From: Odiellus spinosus | Lineage: Eukaryota; Arthropoda; Arachnida; Opiliones; Phalangiidae | Assembly: GCA_963920705.1 (NCBI GenBank) | Contig: OY987231.1 | Span: forward strand, 21,305,024 to 21,369,023 | Direction of reading: 5' to 3' | Length of the DNA: 64,000 bases | Shown here: positions 10,901-21,268 of the stretch, one piece after another | How positions within the stretch are numbered: position 1 is the stretch's first letter | Layout of the letters: the number at the start of each line of letters is the position of its first letter | The notes under the pieces: generated by a model | What the model was told of the DNA's origin: nothing | Database searches by the model: none | Seen by the model: only the letters and a program-made list of their open reading frames with translations | Program-made: the position numbers and the translations under genes

Positions 10901-12497
10901 TTATGAACCTTTCTACTTTGAAAAACATTTTGGACGGTAAATATTTATATCCTTTGTTTGGTAATGTATCGACGAACGTTTCGGTTTCTTTGGCGTTTGG
11001 AAATATGACGTCTGGTTTCCACATACAATCACCGAATTCGACAGGGAGATTAATCGGTCGATTATGGTTGGTTATTTGAACTTGAATTTTTTCATTGTAC
11101 CATTTGAGTAATACGTAACAATGGAGGCGAAACTCCTAAATTCAATAAAGTTGTCATCCATTTCTACGGAACTTATTTCCAACAAATTCTCACCCACCAT
11201 ATTATCTTCACGTATTTGATCAATGTCCAAAACTTCGAGAGATAGAAGCACCACGTGTCTTCCCTCTAAAGATGAGGCATTCAATAAATAAATATCTTTA
11301 CCCCAGCAAATGCGCGGCGACACTTCAAACAATATCTCTAAATCGTCAACTGGGACATTCGCGCGATTGTTTCGTGAATACTTTATTCTCTATGAGGCAA
11401 AATCGAGGGGTCAGACACTCTTGATTTCCCTGTACACCTGAGTTCAGCTTTGACAGTGCATTGAGTTCGAAATCTTACGAACTCTGAGTTCAGCTTTGAC
11501 AGTGCAAAGAGTTCTAAAATTTTGTACACCTGAGTTCGCGAGTGTCTGTCCCCTCGGGCAAAATATCGTGTTATAAACCCCTTTATCTTTTCTCATAAAG
11601 CCTACTACTATTGAACAAAAAGTGTGCTTGAAATTGATAACCAACAATTAAAACTTGGTTGATGGTTTCATTGAGAAGCTACTAATTAACCTCTGACGGA
11701 GGTAATTTTGGTCGGGACTGGTGCATAAAGTATATCATGCAAACGTGGTAGGCGCGTATTTAAAGTTAAAAATTAAAATACAATAGAAAATATAGAAAAA
11801 CATCGAGAAAAGATAGGAGGAATAAAATAAAGTTTGCGTAATAAATTTAAAACCAACTTTGCTCGAGTTTTTTCACTAAATATTTAAAGCGCTTTAATAA
11901 CTAGTGTCAGAAGCCGATGAAACCCTCCTTTGAAGTCTATTACTCCCGGGTCTTGTCTACCCCTCTCTGTATGGGTTATTCTCAAAAGGCGCGATCCGTA
12001 CGCCTCCTAACGGTAGATATTTTCGGAGCGGGAGTTCGTCGAGCGAATATCTCTAGCAGCCTCGGAGTTCGTCCAAAAAACGTCGTCGTTTGTGGAGAGA
12101 GAGACTTTCCAATTTTCCGTAGACAGGGAGGATGAAGTAGGACCCCTTCTAACTCGTAAAATTGGGAATTTTACCCATACAGAGAGGAGCGCTATATAGA
12201 ACATTGGAGTAGTAGACTTCAAAGGAGGGTTTCATCGGCTTCTGCTAGTGTCAGTGTAGCCATTAAAAACTTTTCAAACCTTTCAAATTTGGTTTCGTTC
12301 GCTGTCGACAATATTTATAATCATCTTCGCTTATATTCCAATCGTCAGCGTAACTTTTTTTATAATTAAACGTAAAAATTATATTATTACACGAGTTCGT
12401 CACTTTTGTTTCAATTCAAAGTCCAATTATACCTGATATTCAATTGCGAGACAGATCCGATAATAAAATTCACCAAGAACGCCAAAAATATAAGCAT
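7934..12497 (-). CDS. Anion-type Cys-loop ligand-gated ion channel subunit, complete, six exons
   Basis: Pentameric plasma-membrane channel subunit, chloride type by its pore. The exons on the minus strand are 12497-12433, 11387-11198, 11135-10826, 10176-10036, 9322-8973 and 8140-7934. All splice phases agree and give 420 aa. Residues 1-17 form a signal peptide (MLIFLAFLVNF...). The ligand domain has WKPDVIFPNAK and a Cys-loop with 13 residues between C168 and C182 (CPMEFAYYPLDTQHC). M1 lies near 257-275, and M2 near 281-303 begins PARVTLGVTALLT. The PAR motif is the known anion-selectivity signature. M3 is near 311-333, and M4 (FPMIMIAFALVYWAYL, about 399-414) is followed by the stop after a short M3-M4 loop of roughly 50 residues. 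The second disulfide typical of glycine and glutamate-gated chloride channels is not seen. The ligand could be GABA, glycine, pH or another, and cannot be told from sequence. Introns 1, 3, 4 and 5 each hold a MITE; the 62-nt intron 2 does not. Confidence 0.9.
8293..8584 (+). mobile_element. Family C MITE, copy 1
   Basis: The ends are CAAGAAGGATCAGATAAGG and its reverse complement, flanked by the direct repeat GTAACGT (7 bp). It lies in the last intron of the channel gene. The interior is a second long palindrome containing CACGTGGTCGCTAGCTAGCG. It shares the AAGAAGGATC end variant with the copy at 27169. Confidence 0.9.
9347..9683 (-). mobile_element. Family A MITE, copy 1, in the fourth channel intron
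   Basis: The ends are CAGAAGCCGATGAAACCCTC and the inverted match with one change. It is flanked by ATGTCAAC, an 8-bp duplication where most copies have 7. The element ends 24 nt before the 3' splice site of the exon encoding M1-M3 (minus strand). It belongs to the subfamily with TTTTTGAAACTAACCC. Confidence 0.9.
9705..9990. other. GC-rich segment of unknown origin in the fourth channel intron
   Basis: It is markedly richer in G and C than its surroundings (blocks such as AGGGCCGG, CCAGGCGCCAGCC and GGGGGCGCC). Open frames on both strands have no recognised similarity and overlap the intron defined by the channel exons. It may be a fragment of another transposon, though I found no clear terminal repeats. 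Confidence 0.3.
10473..10753 (+). mobile_element. Family C MITE, copy 2
   Basis: The CAAGGAGGATCAGAGAAGG end and its inverted partner are flanked by CTAAGAC on both sides (7 bp). It sits in the third intron of the channel gene (10177-10825). Confidence 0.9.
11404..11556. mobile_element. Family J MITE (153 bp) abutting channel exon 2
   Basis: The terminal inverted repeats CGAGGGGTCAGACACTC and GAGTGTCTGTCCCCTCG are flanked by an exact 8-bp duplication, GGCAAAAT. It holds two copies of TGAGTTCAGCTTTGACAGTG. Its edge is 16 nt upstream of the 3' splice site of channel exon 2 (minus strand). A decayed relative lies near 37360-37432. Confidence 0.8.
11908..12244 (+). mobile_element. Family A MITE, copy 2, in the first channel intron
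   Basis: Complete, with 30-bp terminal inverted repeats and the duplication CTAGTGT on both sides (7 bp). Inside each end the block CCTCTCTGTATGGGT is repeated in inverted orientation, a possible second transposase-binding site. Confidence 0.92.
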
Positions 12498-13257
12498 ATT
12501 TGGTGGCTTGTGTTGGCGACAACGTAATGCCTGCCTCTTGGCGCGTTTTCTTCCATATATAGGCATATTACGATCATCAATTTGGAAACCATTAATCTAA
12601 CAACTACTATGCATTAAGGTTACGAGGATTTTGGGTGGAAAATTGGCAGAAGGAGCTCCTGGGGATCTGAGCATAAGGCCAAAAGTTATTTTTTTCTTTT
12701 GCAAACTCTATTGATCGAAAGTGAAATGCTATTGTAGAATACTATGGTACCGTGAAAAAAAAGGGATTTCTAACACGCGACTAAGTTCGTTTCTCGATGA
12801 CATATATAGAAAAATACAATATTTTCAAGAATAAATATCTTCGATAATCATGCAAATATGATGGAAAAAGTTAAACACAATGTAGACAGGTTGTACTTGC
12901 TAGAGGCAACGTGCGAAATATAGATCCGTCTGAAATATTTACTAAATTCAAATCGCGTGAACTCAAAACGCGAGAAACCAAATTTAAAATATATCATTAT
13001 TGTTTCAAGTGATAAGCGTCGATCCGTAAAGTTTCCCAAGCCACGAGTAAATACTGGTTCGCTTTCGGATATCAGTAAAGTTACATCTACAGTACAGAAC
13101 TCACGTGATCAATTACGGTCCCGGCGATTGGTGGAAAATGAAAATCCGATGTCGAACTTTTTTTTGTTTGGGTAGCAAAATGAAGTTAAATGCTTACCAT
13201 CATACTAAAATGAGTTTAATATTCAAATAACTTATCCGTAAAAACTTATCTTATTAA
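12498..13257. other. Upstream region of the channel gene, no gene seen
   Basis: This is the 5' flank of the channel gene on the minus strand. No TATA element or start site can be fixed with confidence, and the short frames have no similarity. Confidence 0.35.
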
Positions 13258-13436
13258 AGCCGCGTTCACACTACAAAATTTGAAACCATTTTTAACCGTT
13301 TTGAAAAAGTGAAATTGAAAATATTTTAGGTCAACTCTAAAAGATCTTATGTATTAAAATATAGAATTATTATCTTGAAACGTTGATATGAAGATTCCAA
13401 ATTGTTTGAAAACGTCTCTAGCGTGAACGTAGCTAA
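13258..13436. mobile_element. Family I MITE, copy 1
   Basis: Ends AGCCGCGTTCACACTA and TAGCGTGAACGTAGCT are inverted repeats shared with the copy at 34709. TTAA precedes the left end; the right flank TAAT looks mutated. The interior shares AACCGTTTTGAAA-type blocks with copy 2. Confidence 0.65.
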
Positions 13437-13799
13437 TGCGCTATTATTCCAATTTTTGCATATATATATATACACTGGATAATAATTACGCGCTTGATTA
13501 AAATAGCATTTTCATGTAGTAAGGTCATTAACTATTCGTAATGGCTATATCGCAATTATAACGTACGTTTTGTGTTATTCTTTGCAAATGTAGGCCTACT
13601 TATTAAGAATTAATAGTGCAAGTATAATTTTTCTATTTCTCCGTGCCTTTTTTTTTTTTTTTTTACGTTTAATAAATATTAAATAAAAACGATAGGGGCG
13701 CCGCTAAATGTAGGCTAGGGACATGAGGCTGCTTTGAGGCACTGTAGGGAAATCAAATAAGTTTTAATATGAACCTCATAAGTTATCAGCATGAGCCAG

Positions 13800-13876
13800 T
13801 TTCGATGGTAAGCTTTAAATTTCTTTCTAGTTTAATATTTGTTTGTAAATTTTTTTTACTGTTGGACTAGGGCTAT
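13800..13876 (+). mobile_element. Left part of a family B remnant split by family G
   Basis: Blocks TTTAAATTTCTTTCTAGTTTAATATTTG and GGACTAGGGCTATTTAA match the right half of family B. The sequence resumes at 14362 with AAACGATAAGGAATCGATAAA, so the family G element at 13877 landed inside this older copy at its internal TTAA. Confidence 0.65.
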
Positions 13877-14365
13877 TTAAAGGGAGAATGAAAGGCCAAA
13901 ACAACCTATTTTTAATCGATTAAGAATGGTAAAATAATGAGAAAAACAATAATATAACTCACCAAAAATATTTCATTATTTTATAAACAATTTCCAAAGT
14001 TCCGAAACTTGCGGATGCTAAGCCTTGGCTGCCTAGCTCGGCAAACTAGGCGAGCACGAGCCGTATTTTTTTTTTTAATATTCCCGTCTGATCTAGTCGC
14101 CAATCACGAGCGAGTACGCGTATTTTTAAAATACGCGTACTCGCTCGTGATTGGCGACAAGAACAGCCGCGAATATTAAAAAAAATACGGGTCGTGCTAG
14201 CCTAGTTCACCGAGCTAGGCAGCCTAGGCTTAGCATCGGAACTTTGGAAATTGATTATAAAATAACGAAATATTTTTGGTTGAGTTATATTATTGTTTTT
14301 CTCATTATTTTAGCATTCTTAATCGATTAAAAATATAATGTTTCGGCCTTTCATTCTCCCTTTAA
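13877..14365. mobile_element. Family G MITE, copy 1 (TTAA), nested in a family B remnant
   Basis: The ends are TTAAAGGGAGAATGAAAGG and its inverted match, with TTAA at both edges. Long arms are nearly complementary. The centre (14097-14158) is a perfect 62-bp palindrome with arms GTCGCCAATCACGAGCGAGT... meeting at TTTTTAAAAAT-like DNA. No coding capacity is seen. Confidence 0.88.
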
Positions 14366-14408
14366 ACGATAAGGAATCGATAAAAAAAAAAATCACTTGT
14401 CGCTTGGT
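14362..14408 (+). mobile_element. Right part of the split family B remnant
   Basis: AAACGATAAGGAATCGATAAA followed by ATCACTTGTCG continues the family B right half. It runs up to the stop codon of the sulfotransferase gene, so the 3' UTR of that gene begins in transposon DNA. Confidence 0.6.
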
Positions 14409-16250
14409 TTAAATTTTAAGATAATTATCCGCCGAATAGCCAAACATCTCAAAATCGAGTTTGTATATTTGGTACAACTGAGTGCGAGTAGTTAAAGGTA
14501 TATTTTCAAAAATTTTAAGCGCGAAGCTTTCGGTAATCGAACTATTGTAAGTGGTAGTCTGGTAATTAAAATCGAAAGCGAATATCGCGTCATTATTCAG
14601 AGTTTCAACTTTCCCTACGTAATCGTATTTAACTAAGCATGGTTCGCAACGAATCCAGAAAGGTATCCAATGAGCGTCGTAATAAATTGGTGGAGTTTCC
14701 AATAAATAATTCGCAAATTCGTTAAAAGTCAATCTTGGTTTCTCTTTTTCGTTGAAATCACTTCCACGATATCTTTTCATAATTGGTACCGAGTAAGCGT
14801 AATATAAATCTACAAGTTCCTTGCCATCTATAACGACAGTACGACGGCGTGGCTTCACCAACTTATCTAAGAAGACGGACACGAGCCTCGTGAAAGGATG
14901 TCTTACAAATATGATTTTTTTGTAGAAATATTTCGCTAATTCGTTACGCGTGTAGTACGAAGGGCTGACGCGATTCAATAAGAAGTTAGCGTCAGAATGA
15001 AATCCTAAATAGTTAGTAGTTACGTTAATATCGATCAAGGTCATGAAATATTGCTTAAACCTCGCGCTAGCAACTTTTGGGATGAAACAAAAGAAAAGGT
15101 CCGTCAAATCATCAGTTAAGACGCTGCAGCGATCACTATCGCAGCGATCACCGAGGCTTTCTTCTTTGTTGCTATCCATTTTCCACAAGGTGCTCTTTTC
15201 ATTCAACTTGTAGTAATTGCAGACTTTTTCCACGGTTTGCAATCGAATTTTCATTTGTTCCGAGCCGTTTAAGTTAGGAAGTTTATTACTGTTCTAGGAT
15301 AAATATCTATAGTTTATCAGCTGTTTCACGAAGTTTATATTTCATTATTTAATACATCTGACCCCAAAAATATACAATTTGACCTTTAAAAAACTAGTGT
15401 AAACGTATAGCTTAAAGGGAGGATGCAATCTAGCAACTAGTGATTTTTTATCGATTCCTTATTGTTTAAATAGGCCTAATCCACTATTTAAAAAATTTAC
15501 AAACAAATATTAAACTAGAAATAAATTTAAAACTTACCATGAAAATAGGCTTAGTGGTATTCATGGAGCTCCTGATTTCCTCCCGTGTAAGGTCTAACGA
15601 CCAATCGCGCGCGACGTAAGTCTCGTGGAGATCTCGCGTGAACGACGGGCCTTTGCTCATTGGTCGCTAGACCTTACACGGACGCGATTCAGGATCTCCA
15701 TGAGTCCCGCTAAGCCTATTTTCAGGGTAAGTTTTAAATTTATTTCTAGTTTAATATTTATATTGTAAACTTTTTATCGGTGGATTAGGCCTATTTAAAC
15801 GATAAGGAATCGATAAAAAATCACTTGTAATTAGGTTGCATTCTCCCTTTAAAATAAAGCTACTTATATGGAGAATGCAACCTAATTTGTATTTTTTTAC
15901 TGTTGTATTATGCATATTTAAACGATAAGGACTCGATTGGGGTTGGGTTGTCCCTTTAATTGTATCGACTGAAGGCATAAACTCACCATCGAAATAGGTG
16001 TCATAGCTTGAACTTCAATCCAGATATCGTACAAAACTTCATAATTGTCAACTTTAATTGTGGACCAATTCCAAGTACCCCAACCGTCAGCCGTAGTTAT
16101 CAACATATTCGGCTTATTTTGATTTAAAACGAACATATCAGTAAAGAGTAAAACTAAAGCCGAAAACAGAATTAAAACCGATAAAATTTTCAATATAGAA
16201 GCTCTTATCCAAGCAGTTCTTATTATTATCTTCCTTATAAATGGTATCAT
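14409..16250 (-). CDS. Carbohydrate sulfotransferase (HNK-1/chondroitin type), complete, two exons
   Basis: Likely Golgi type II enzyme moving sulfate from PAPS to a glycan. Exon 1 is 16250-15987 and ends at a GTGAGT donor. Exon 2 is 15293-14409. Both meet in phase 0 and give 382 aa. Residues 19-41 are one membrane segment after a basic start (RKIIIRTAWIR). The 5'-phosphosulfate loop is CFIPKVASA (about 157-165) and the 3'-phosphate loop is FVRHPFTRLVS (about 217-227). The family-typical DAHWIPF and RCEPCLVKYDYVGKVETL follow. The length suits the Sulfotransfer_2 family. Oddity: the PAPS-loop Thr usual in PKV(A/G)ST is Ala here. The acceptor chosen, TTTATCCTAG, is pyrimidine-poor but the only one keeping the frame. 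The intron (15294-15986) holds a family B element plus a fragment. The acceptor glycan is unknown. Confidence 0.9.
15412..15852 (+). mobile_element. Family B MITE, copy 1 (TTAA), in the sulfotransferase intron
   Basis: TTAA at both edges; ends AAAGGGAGGATGCAA and TTGCATTCTCCCTTT. Inner inverted blocks include GTGTAAGGTCTA with TAGACCTTACAC and AATAGGCTTAGTGG-type pairs. It lies wholly within the intron. Confidence 0.9.
15865..15960. mobile_element. Small family B fragment
   Basis: GGAGAATGCAACCTAA at the left and GGGTTGTCCCTTTAA at the right, with AAACGATAAGGA inside, resemble a heavily deleted family B copy directly beside the full copy. Confidence 0.5.
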
Positions 16251-16423
16251 TTTTAATTATAGCTCAGAATTAAGATATCTCCAAAACTCTCGTAGCATGC
16301 ATTGAAAATATTTCCAAATTATATCCTACTTCAACAAAAATAATAAAAAAAATAAGAGTTAATATTGTACATGTAACTGTTTGCTCAGTTGTATTAGTTC
16401 ATCCACTGGCTTAAAAGCAATAT

Positions 16424-16762
16424 CAGAAGCCGATGAAACCCTCCTTTGAAGTCTACTATACTCCAATGTTCGATATAGCGCTCCTCTCTGTATGGGTAAA
16501 ATTCCCAATTTTACGAGTTAGAAGGGGTCCTACTTCATCCCCCCTGTCTACGGAAAATTGGAAATTCTCTCTCTCCACAAACGACGACGTTTTTTGGACG
16601 AACTCCGAGGCTGCTAGAGATATTCGCTCGACGAACTCCCGCTCCGAAAACATCTACCGTTAGGAGGCGTACGAATCGCGCCTTTTGAGAATAACCCATA
16701 CAGAGAGGGGTAGACAAGACCCGGGAGTAATAGACTTCAAAGGAGGGTTTCATCGGCTTCTG
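16424..16762 (-). mobile_element. Family A MITE, copy 3
   Basis: Complete. Flanks are GCAATAT and GCAATAC, a 7-bp duplication with one later change. It lies about 170 bp upstream of the sulfotransferase start. Confidence 0.9.
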
Positions 16763-17575
16763 GCAATACGAATAAAGATATGGAGAGAGATTTGCAGTAA
16801 ATAAAGTTAGACCATAAATATTTTTCCCACCCCTAAATGACACAGAAAATACTTATTTTTATTTTTGTTAAAAATGGGAGGTGAATTAAAGTGATAGTGA
16901 AAAAAATATATATTTTTTTTAAACAATTTCCTCTGGGAAAATGTACGTTTGAACTCGCAAAACTCACCGAAATTCACAATTAAATATCAAAGCTGCGAAC
17001 TAAATTCGCTAAGCCTAAATCCTTTTCAAAGAAATTTCGATAAAGAATTACTGATGCCAATGAGAAAGGCCGTCTGAAAAGTTTGCGCGATCAATTTCAA
17101 AGAAGAACTCTCAAAGACTCCTAGTGTGATTAATAGAAAAACCTTGATTTAGTATCCCTTTAAGATAAACGCAGACAACAGACGAGAATTCATACTTAGA
17201 GCGACCAGATGAACAAACAGTTAAGGCTAGTTCGCACTTGGCGAAAAAACGACCTTATTCGCGGCGAATAAACGCGTTGAACCTCGCAAAAAATTCGCCA
17301 AGTGAGGCATGCTCTTGATAAGATCGTTTTTCGTGCAGGCGAGCGTGCACGCTAGAAAACTTTCAAATCCTAATTGAAATTTATATAACATAAGAAAATC
17401 GACTGAATTTTGAATATCGTTAGCGTCGACATCTGATGTATAATCACAATTAAACTAATATATCCTAATTTACAATCTTAAATGAAAGTGCGGAAGAGAA
17501 ACAAATGATAAGGTCATATAAGCAACTGCTTGTTTTAGTTCTCAAGTTTCTCACCAGGGAGAATTATTTAAACCT
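16763..17575. other. No gene; small foldback near 17235-17303
   Basis: CACTTGGCGAA (about 17235) and TTCGCCAAGTG (about 17293) form an inverted pair. Nothing else is supported. Confidence 0.4.
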
Positions 17576-18023
17576 GTAAAGTGAGGCTGTCAACATTTTT
17601 TTCGAATGCCTAGTTTTATCATAATTTTAAAACGCCATATTCCAAAATGTCGAAAATATAATTTTTCCAATATACGACGTAATTTATTTCTGGACGTAAT
17701 TAAAGATAATTTTAATTATAAATATAGGACTTTCTGGACTAAGTACTTTTACGAAAAAGGCCGCGCGAGAGCAACCTTATCACGTGCCAGAACGCGCGAG
17801 AAGCCACTTTAGGCTCTAGAATAGCCACGCAACCATAGCGATGACTTAATATTGCCCGCAGAGTTAAAATTTTAAAAATTTCGAAATAGCGATTATAAAT
17901 TATGTATTATATCTTATATGACGTATGTATATATATTTTGAATCGTTTTTTGACGACCTTTCCGAAAATACTACTCAATTTGCATTTGTAGTTCATGAAA
18001 AATAAGTAACAGCCCAACTTTAA
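17576..18023 (+). mobile_element. Family L repeat, copy with both ends
   Basis: Left end TAAAGTGAGGCTGTCAAC; decayed right end TAACAGCCCAACTTTA. Interior blocks (ATAGCGATGACTTAATATTGC, ACTCAATTTGCATTTG) recur in the partial copy at about 21085. No transposase frame is seen; it is probably a non-autonomous DNA element. Confidence 0.55.
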
Positions 18024-20999
18024 ATATATATAGTAGTCCTAGATAAACTAAAATCTGGTCAGTAGTGACAACAATTTGTCATATAATACAGTTTTATTTC
18101 CTATATGGCCCCTAGTTTTGAAAAAATCGGGTCATAATCAATATAACAGACAAGATCTTGAGATTTATTTAGCTTAATCCAATCCATGTTTTCCACTATC
18201 TCTAAAAGAATATCAGTATAAAGAAATAATTACAAAGAAATTCAATCTAACTTGTCGTTATTGTCACTGATAGGACGTAAATCCCGTTTTTTGAGGAATA
18301 AATCCAGTCTGATCCCCAGTTAAGCCTATATTGAAAGTGGTCTCAAATCTGTGTCGTATAGGAATTGCTCTAGTTTTATTTTCAGACCGAAAAAAATAAA
18401 ATAAAAATAAAAATACCGTATGAAGGAAAAATAAATGCGCGGAAGGCAAATCGAAAAGAGATAAGCTCGGAATAAAAATAAATCGAGAATAGAGAGTGGA
18501 GGAAAAAAAATAGAATAAATAAAAAAAGGAAAGCGATGTTTATCACGATGATTGATGGGATTTTGAACGCGAAGCCTGGAAAAGATGGTCTTGCTTTATG
18601 ACCACTACTATACGGACGCCAGCCGCGGCTAACCCCCCAAGCCGAGTAACGTTAAAAGAGTGTTTTTTATCATTCGCAGCAACCGTCCAATAATATAATC
18701 CCGGAAATTCGCGTGATTCGACGATTGCTTTATTTTCATTCTTCCGTTTCCACTCATCGCGCGAAATTAACCATTTTTTATATACTCCGCATTGCGAAGA
18801 AAAACAAAGAAAGAAAAATGAATATTTATTGAGATTAAATGCCCGATTTACGCGTTGAAAATTTCAAAAATAGGGGTCTGAAATTTCAGTTTGATTAAGG
18901 GAAACTATAACGGATAAAAATGAAACACGCATCTAAGATTTGTGTATGAATTTTCCCCTTAAGGACAGACGGACATATCTAGAGAATTATACTTTACCAT
19001 TTTAGTGCATAATTCAAATTCTAAAATATATTGGGAACATCAGCGGCGGCCGTTTGGTTCATCCGATTGGTTCAGAAATTTGCCCCTTTAAAATGGTCAT
19101 CCCTTACGCACACAGCCTAGCTTTGGCTGCGCGATTTGCTATAGTTAACGTCGTCTGCTAAGCTAGAAAAGAAGTCGACTTTAAAGGGGATTTAAAGATC
19201 TGCATTTCCTTATTACTCGATTTAAAATTCTGAAACTTACTTCAGTAAATACGTATATCTAATAATATAAAATATACAAAAGTTTCTATAAAAACTTGAG
19301 ACAAATTATCAGCTATTCTTTAAGAGTAATTTCAATTAATTTCGTTTCACCATTTTATAGCCAGATGTCGACGCAGTCTTCATAAAAACGCGAGTTGGAA
19401 ACTTTTCCACGGGATCACTTGGGAGTAGCAGCGCGTTCGAACCAAGGTTCCCTTTATCTCTAACAGATAAGCTCATGTCTCAAGTGATAATATAAAGAGC
19501 CATAATAAATCCAATTCACGAAGGAACTGCGGGCTCAGCCTACCGCAATCTACAACTGGTTCTCGAAATTCTCTTACACTTAAAGGTTTCGAGCTTTTCT
19601 GAATGAAAACCCGCGAGAGAGCGATCGGGAGAAATCTAACGTTTATTTTCTTCTCTTTACCTTTCAGAACATTGCCTCAAAAACCCTGAACGGCAGATAT
19701 ATATAGCTTTAATACGTAACCAATTCTTCAGAATTACAATTTCATTTACAAAGTTAATCGCGTATACCGTTATCTGTAACAAATTTAAAACTCGTCACCT
19801 TTCGAAAAGTAAACCTAGTATGGAAATTCGTGATTTCGATAAGGAACCTCCGGGCGTCATCAAATAGGCAATGCGCGGCCCGCACCTTTAACTATCCGAG
19901 CTATTAGGGACCAACCTAAAAGGGGAAATTGACGTCCGGACAATGGGAAATGGAGGAGGGGGTGTGAAGAACTTATCGTACGTTTCTGCGGAAGGAAACC
20001 AAACTTCCTCCGACAAAATGACGCGAAAATGCGTGGAAGAGAGCAAAGTATGACAGCTATTCAACTTCCGTTATAGTTCATTTCGAGACCGTGTACCTAG
20101 ATGATGGTAAATGCCCATCCGAACGCGCCTTTTGAAACTTTCCCACGACTATTTACTAAAGAGTATCCCAGTGTCATTAGGTTATTGTTTCTGAGTAAAG
20201 GAGTAAAGGGCTTTTCAGCCCAATTAAAGTCCTCAAAAAATATAGATTTTATAGTTCACGAAAGTCAAAATTATACTATATTTATAGGTTCAAAATTTTC
20301 AAGTTATATTAGATTTAGGTTTAAAATAAAAGAGTAGCCAAGGTGAAGTAATTATATATTCTCTAGGAGCCCTGGGAGTAAAAAAAACGCGAGATTATTT
20401 GGGTTAGGTCTATAATACATCCTAAGATTCATCTACCCAATCGATGCGACACTGTAATGACCGTCGTTGCAGTTACAGTTCGACGAGACAAGAAAGATAA
20501 AAGGATCTCGGGAGTTTTGACCCCTTGGTTCCCTTCTATCACGCTTCTCCTAACCCTAACAAAGACAATGAAGTGTCCCGGCCGATATATCATACACGCA
20601 ATTTCCTCTTCGTCCTCGAGTTTCCCGCCATTTCGTATATACCGATAACTTCTACGGCCCTTCGATTACCGGCTAAAGGATATTAGAATGGGTGAAAACC
20701 CTCCCAATGATTGCTTTTCCTCGATAGAAACGATGTTTTCCCTCCCGAAACTAATTTCCTGGAAATTTAAAAGACAGACGTGTTTTTGTTTTTCGAACTT
20801 CAGTCTAACTTATTATTTGTTTTAAGACCGTGACAGCCGCGAGCGTGTCTAGCTATTTCGAAAGAGCCTCTTAGGTTTATGTCTACTGGAAGCCTATAAA
20901 CTTTATAATTCTTATATTTTAAATTAGAAAATTTCAAAGATTTCGAGTGTAAAGTCTAGTTTTGATTTTGGAAAATACTTAACTCGGGTTTACAAGTTT
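18024..20999. other. Gene-poor AT-rich DNA
   Basis: Apart from the element at 19076-19198, I see only short open frames without similarity, such as 20101-20337. A family L right-end-like motif (GTGACAGCC) stands alone near 20829. Confidence 0.4.
19076..19198. repeat. Family H short repeat, copy 1
   Basis: TTTGCCCCTTTAAAAT at the left and CTTTAAAGGGG at the right are inverted. The inner blocks AACGTCGTCTGCTAAGC and GAAAAGAAG are shared with the copy at about 45741. Confidence 0.6.
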
Positions 21000-21084
21000 G
21001 TCAGAATCGTCAAAACTTTTAAGACCTTAAAATATAAAAACTAATATTATATCACGTAATAAGTATCACGTCGTAGTAAAAGCG

Positions 21085-21268
21085 TATGTTTTAAGGCTCT
21101 ACAAATGCCACTTGACCATAGTGATGACGTATTATTGCGGGGAATAATTACATTTTGAAAATGGCATTTGTATATATAATTTGAATAGTTTTTCAAGGAT
21201 ATTTTCAAAAATGCTATTATATTTCCATTCGGAGTTCATAATAAACCGTGACAGCCTCGCTTTAATAA
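21085..21268 (+). mobile_element. Family L repeat, right half
   Basis: It ends GTGACAGCCTCGCTTTAA and shares CCATAGTGATGACGTATTATTGC with the copy at 17576-18023. The left end is missing. Confidence 0.5.

Noticed and set aside
19425-19460. Possible tRNA B box (GGTTCGAA-like, minus strand)
   Set aside because: No matching A box or cloverleaf could be formed around it.
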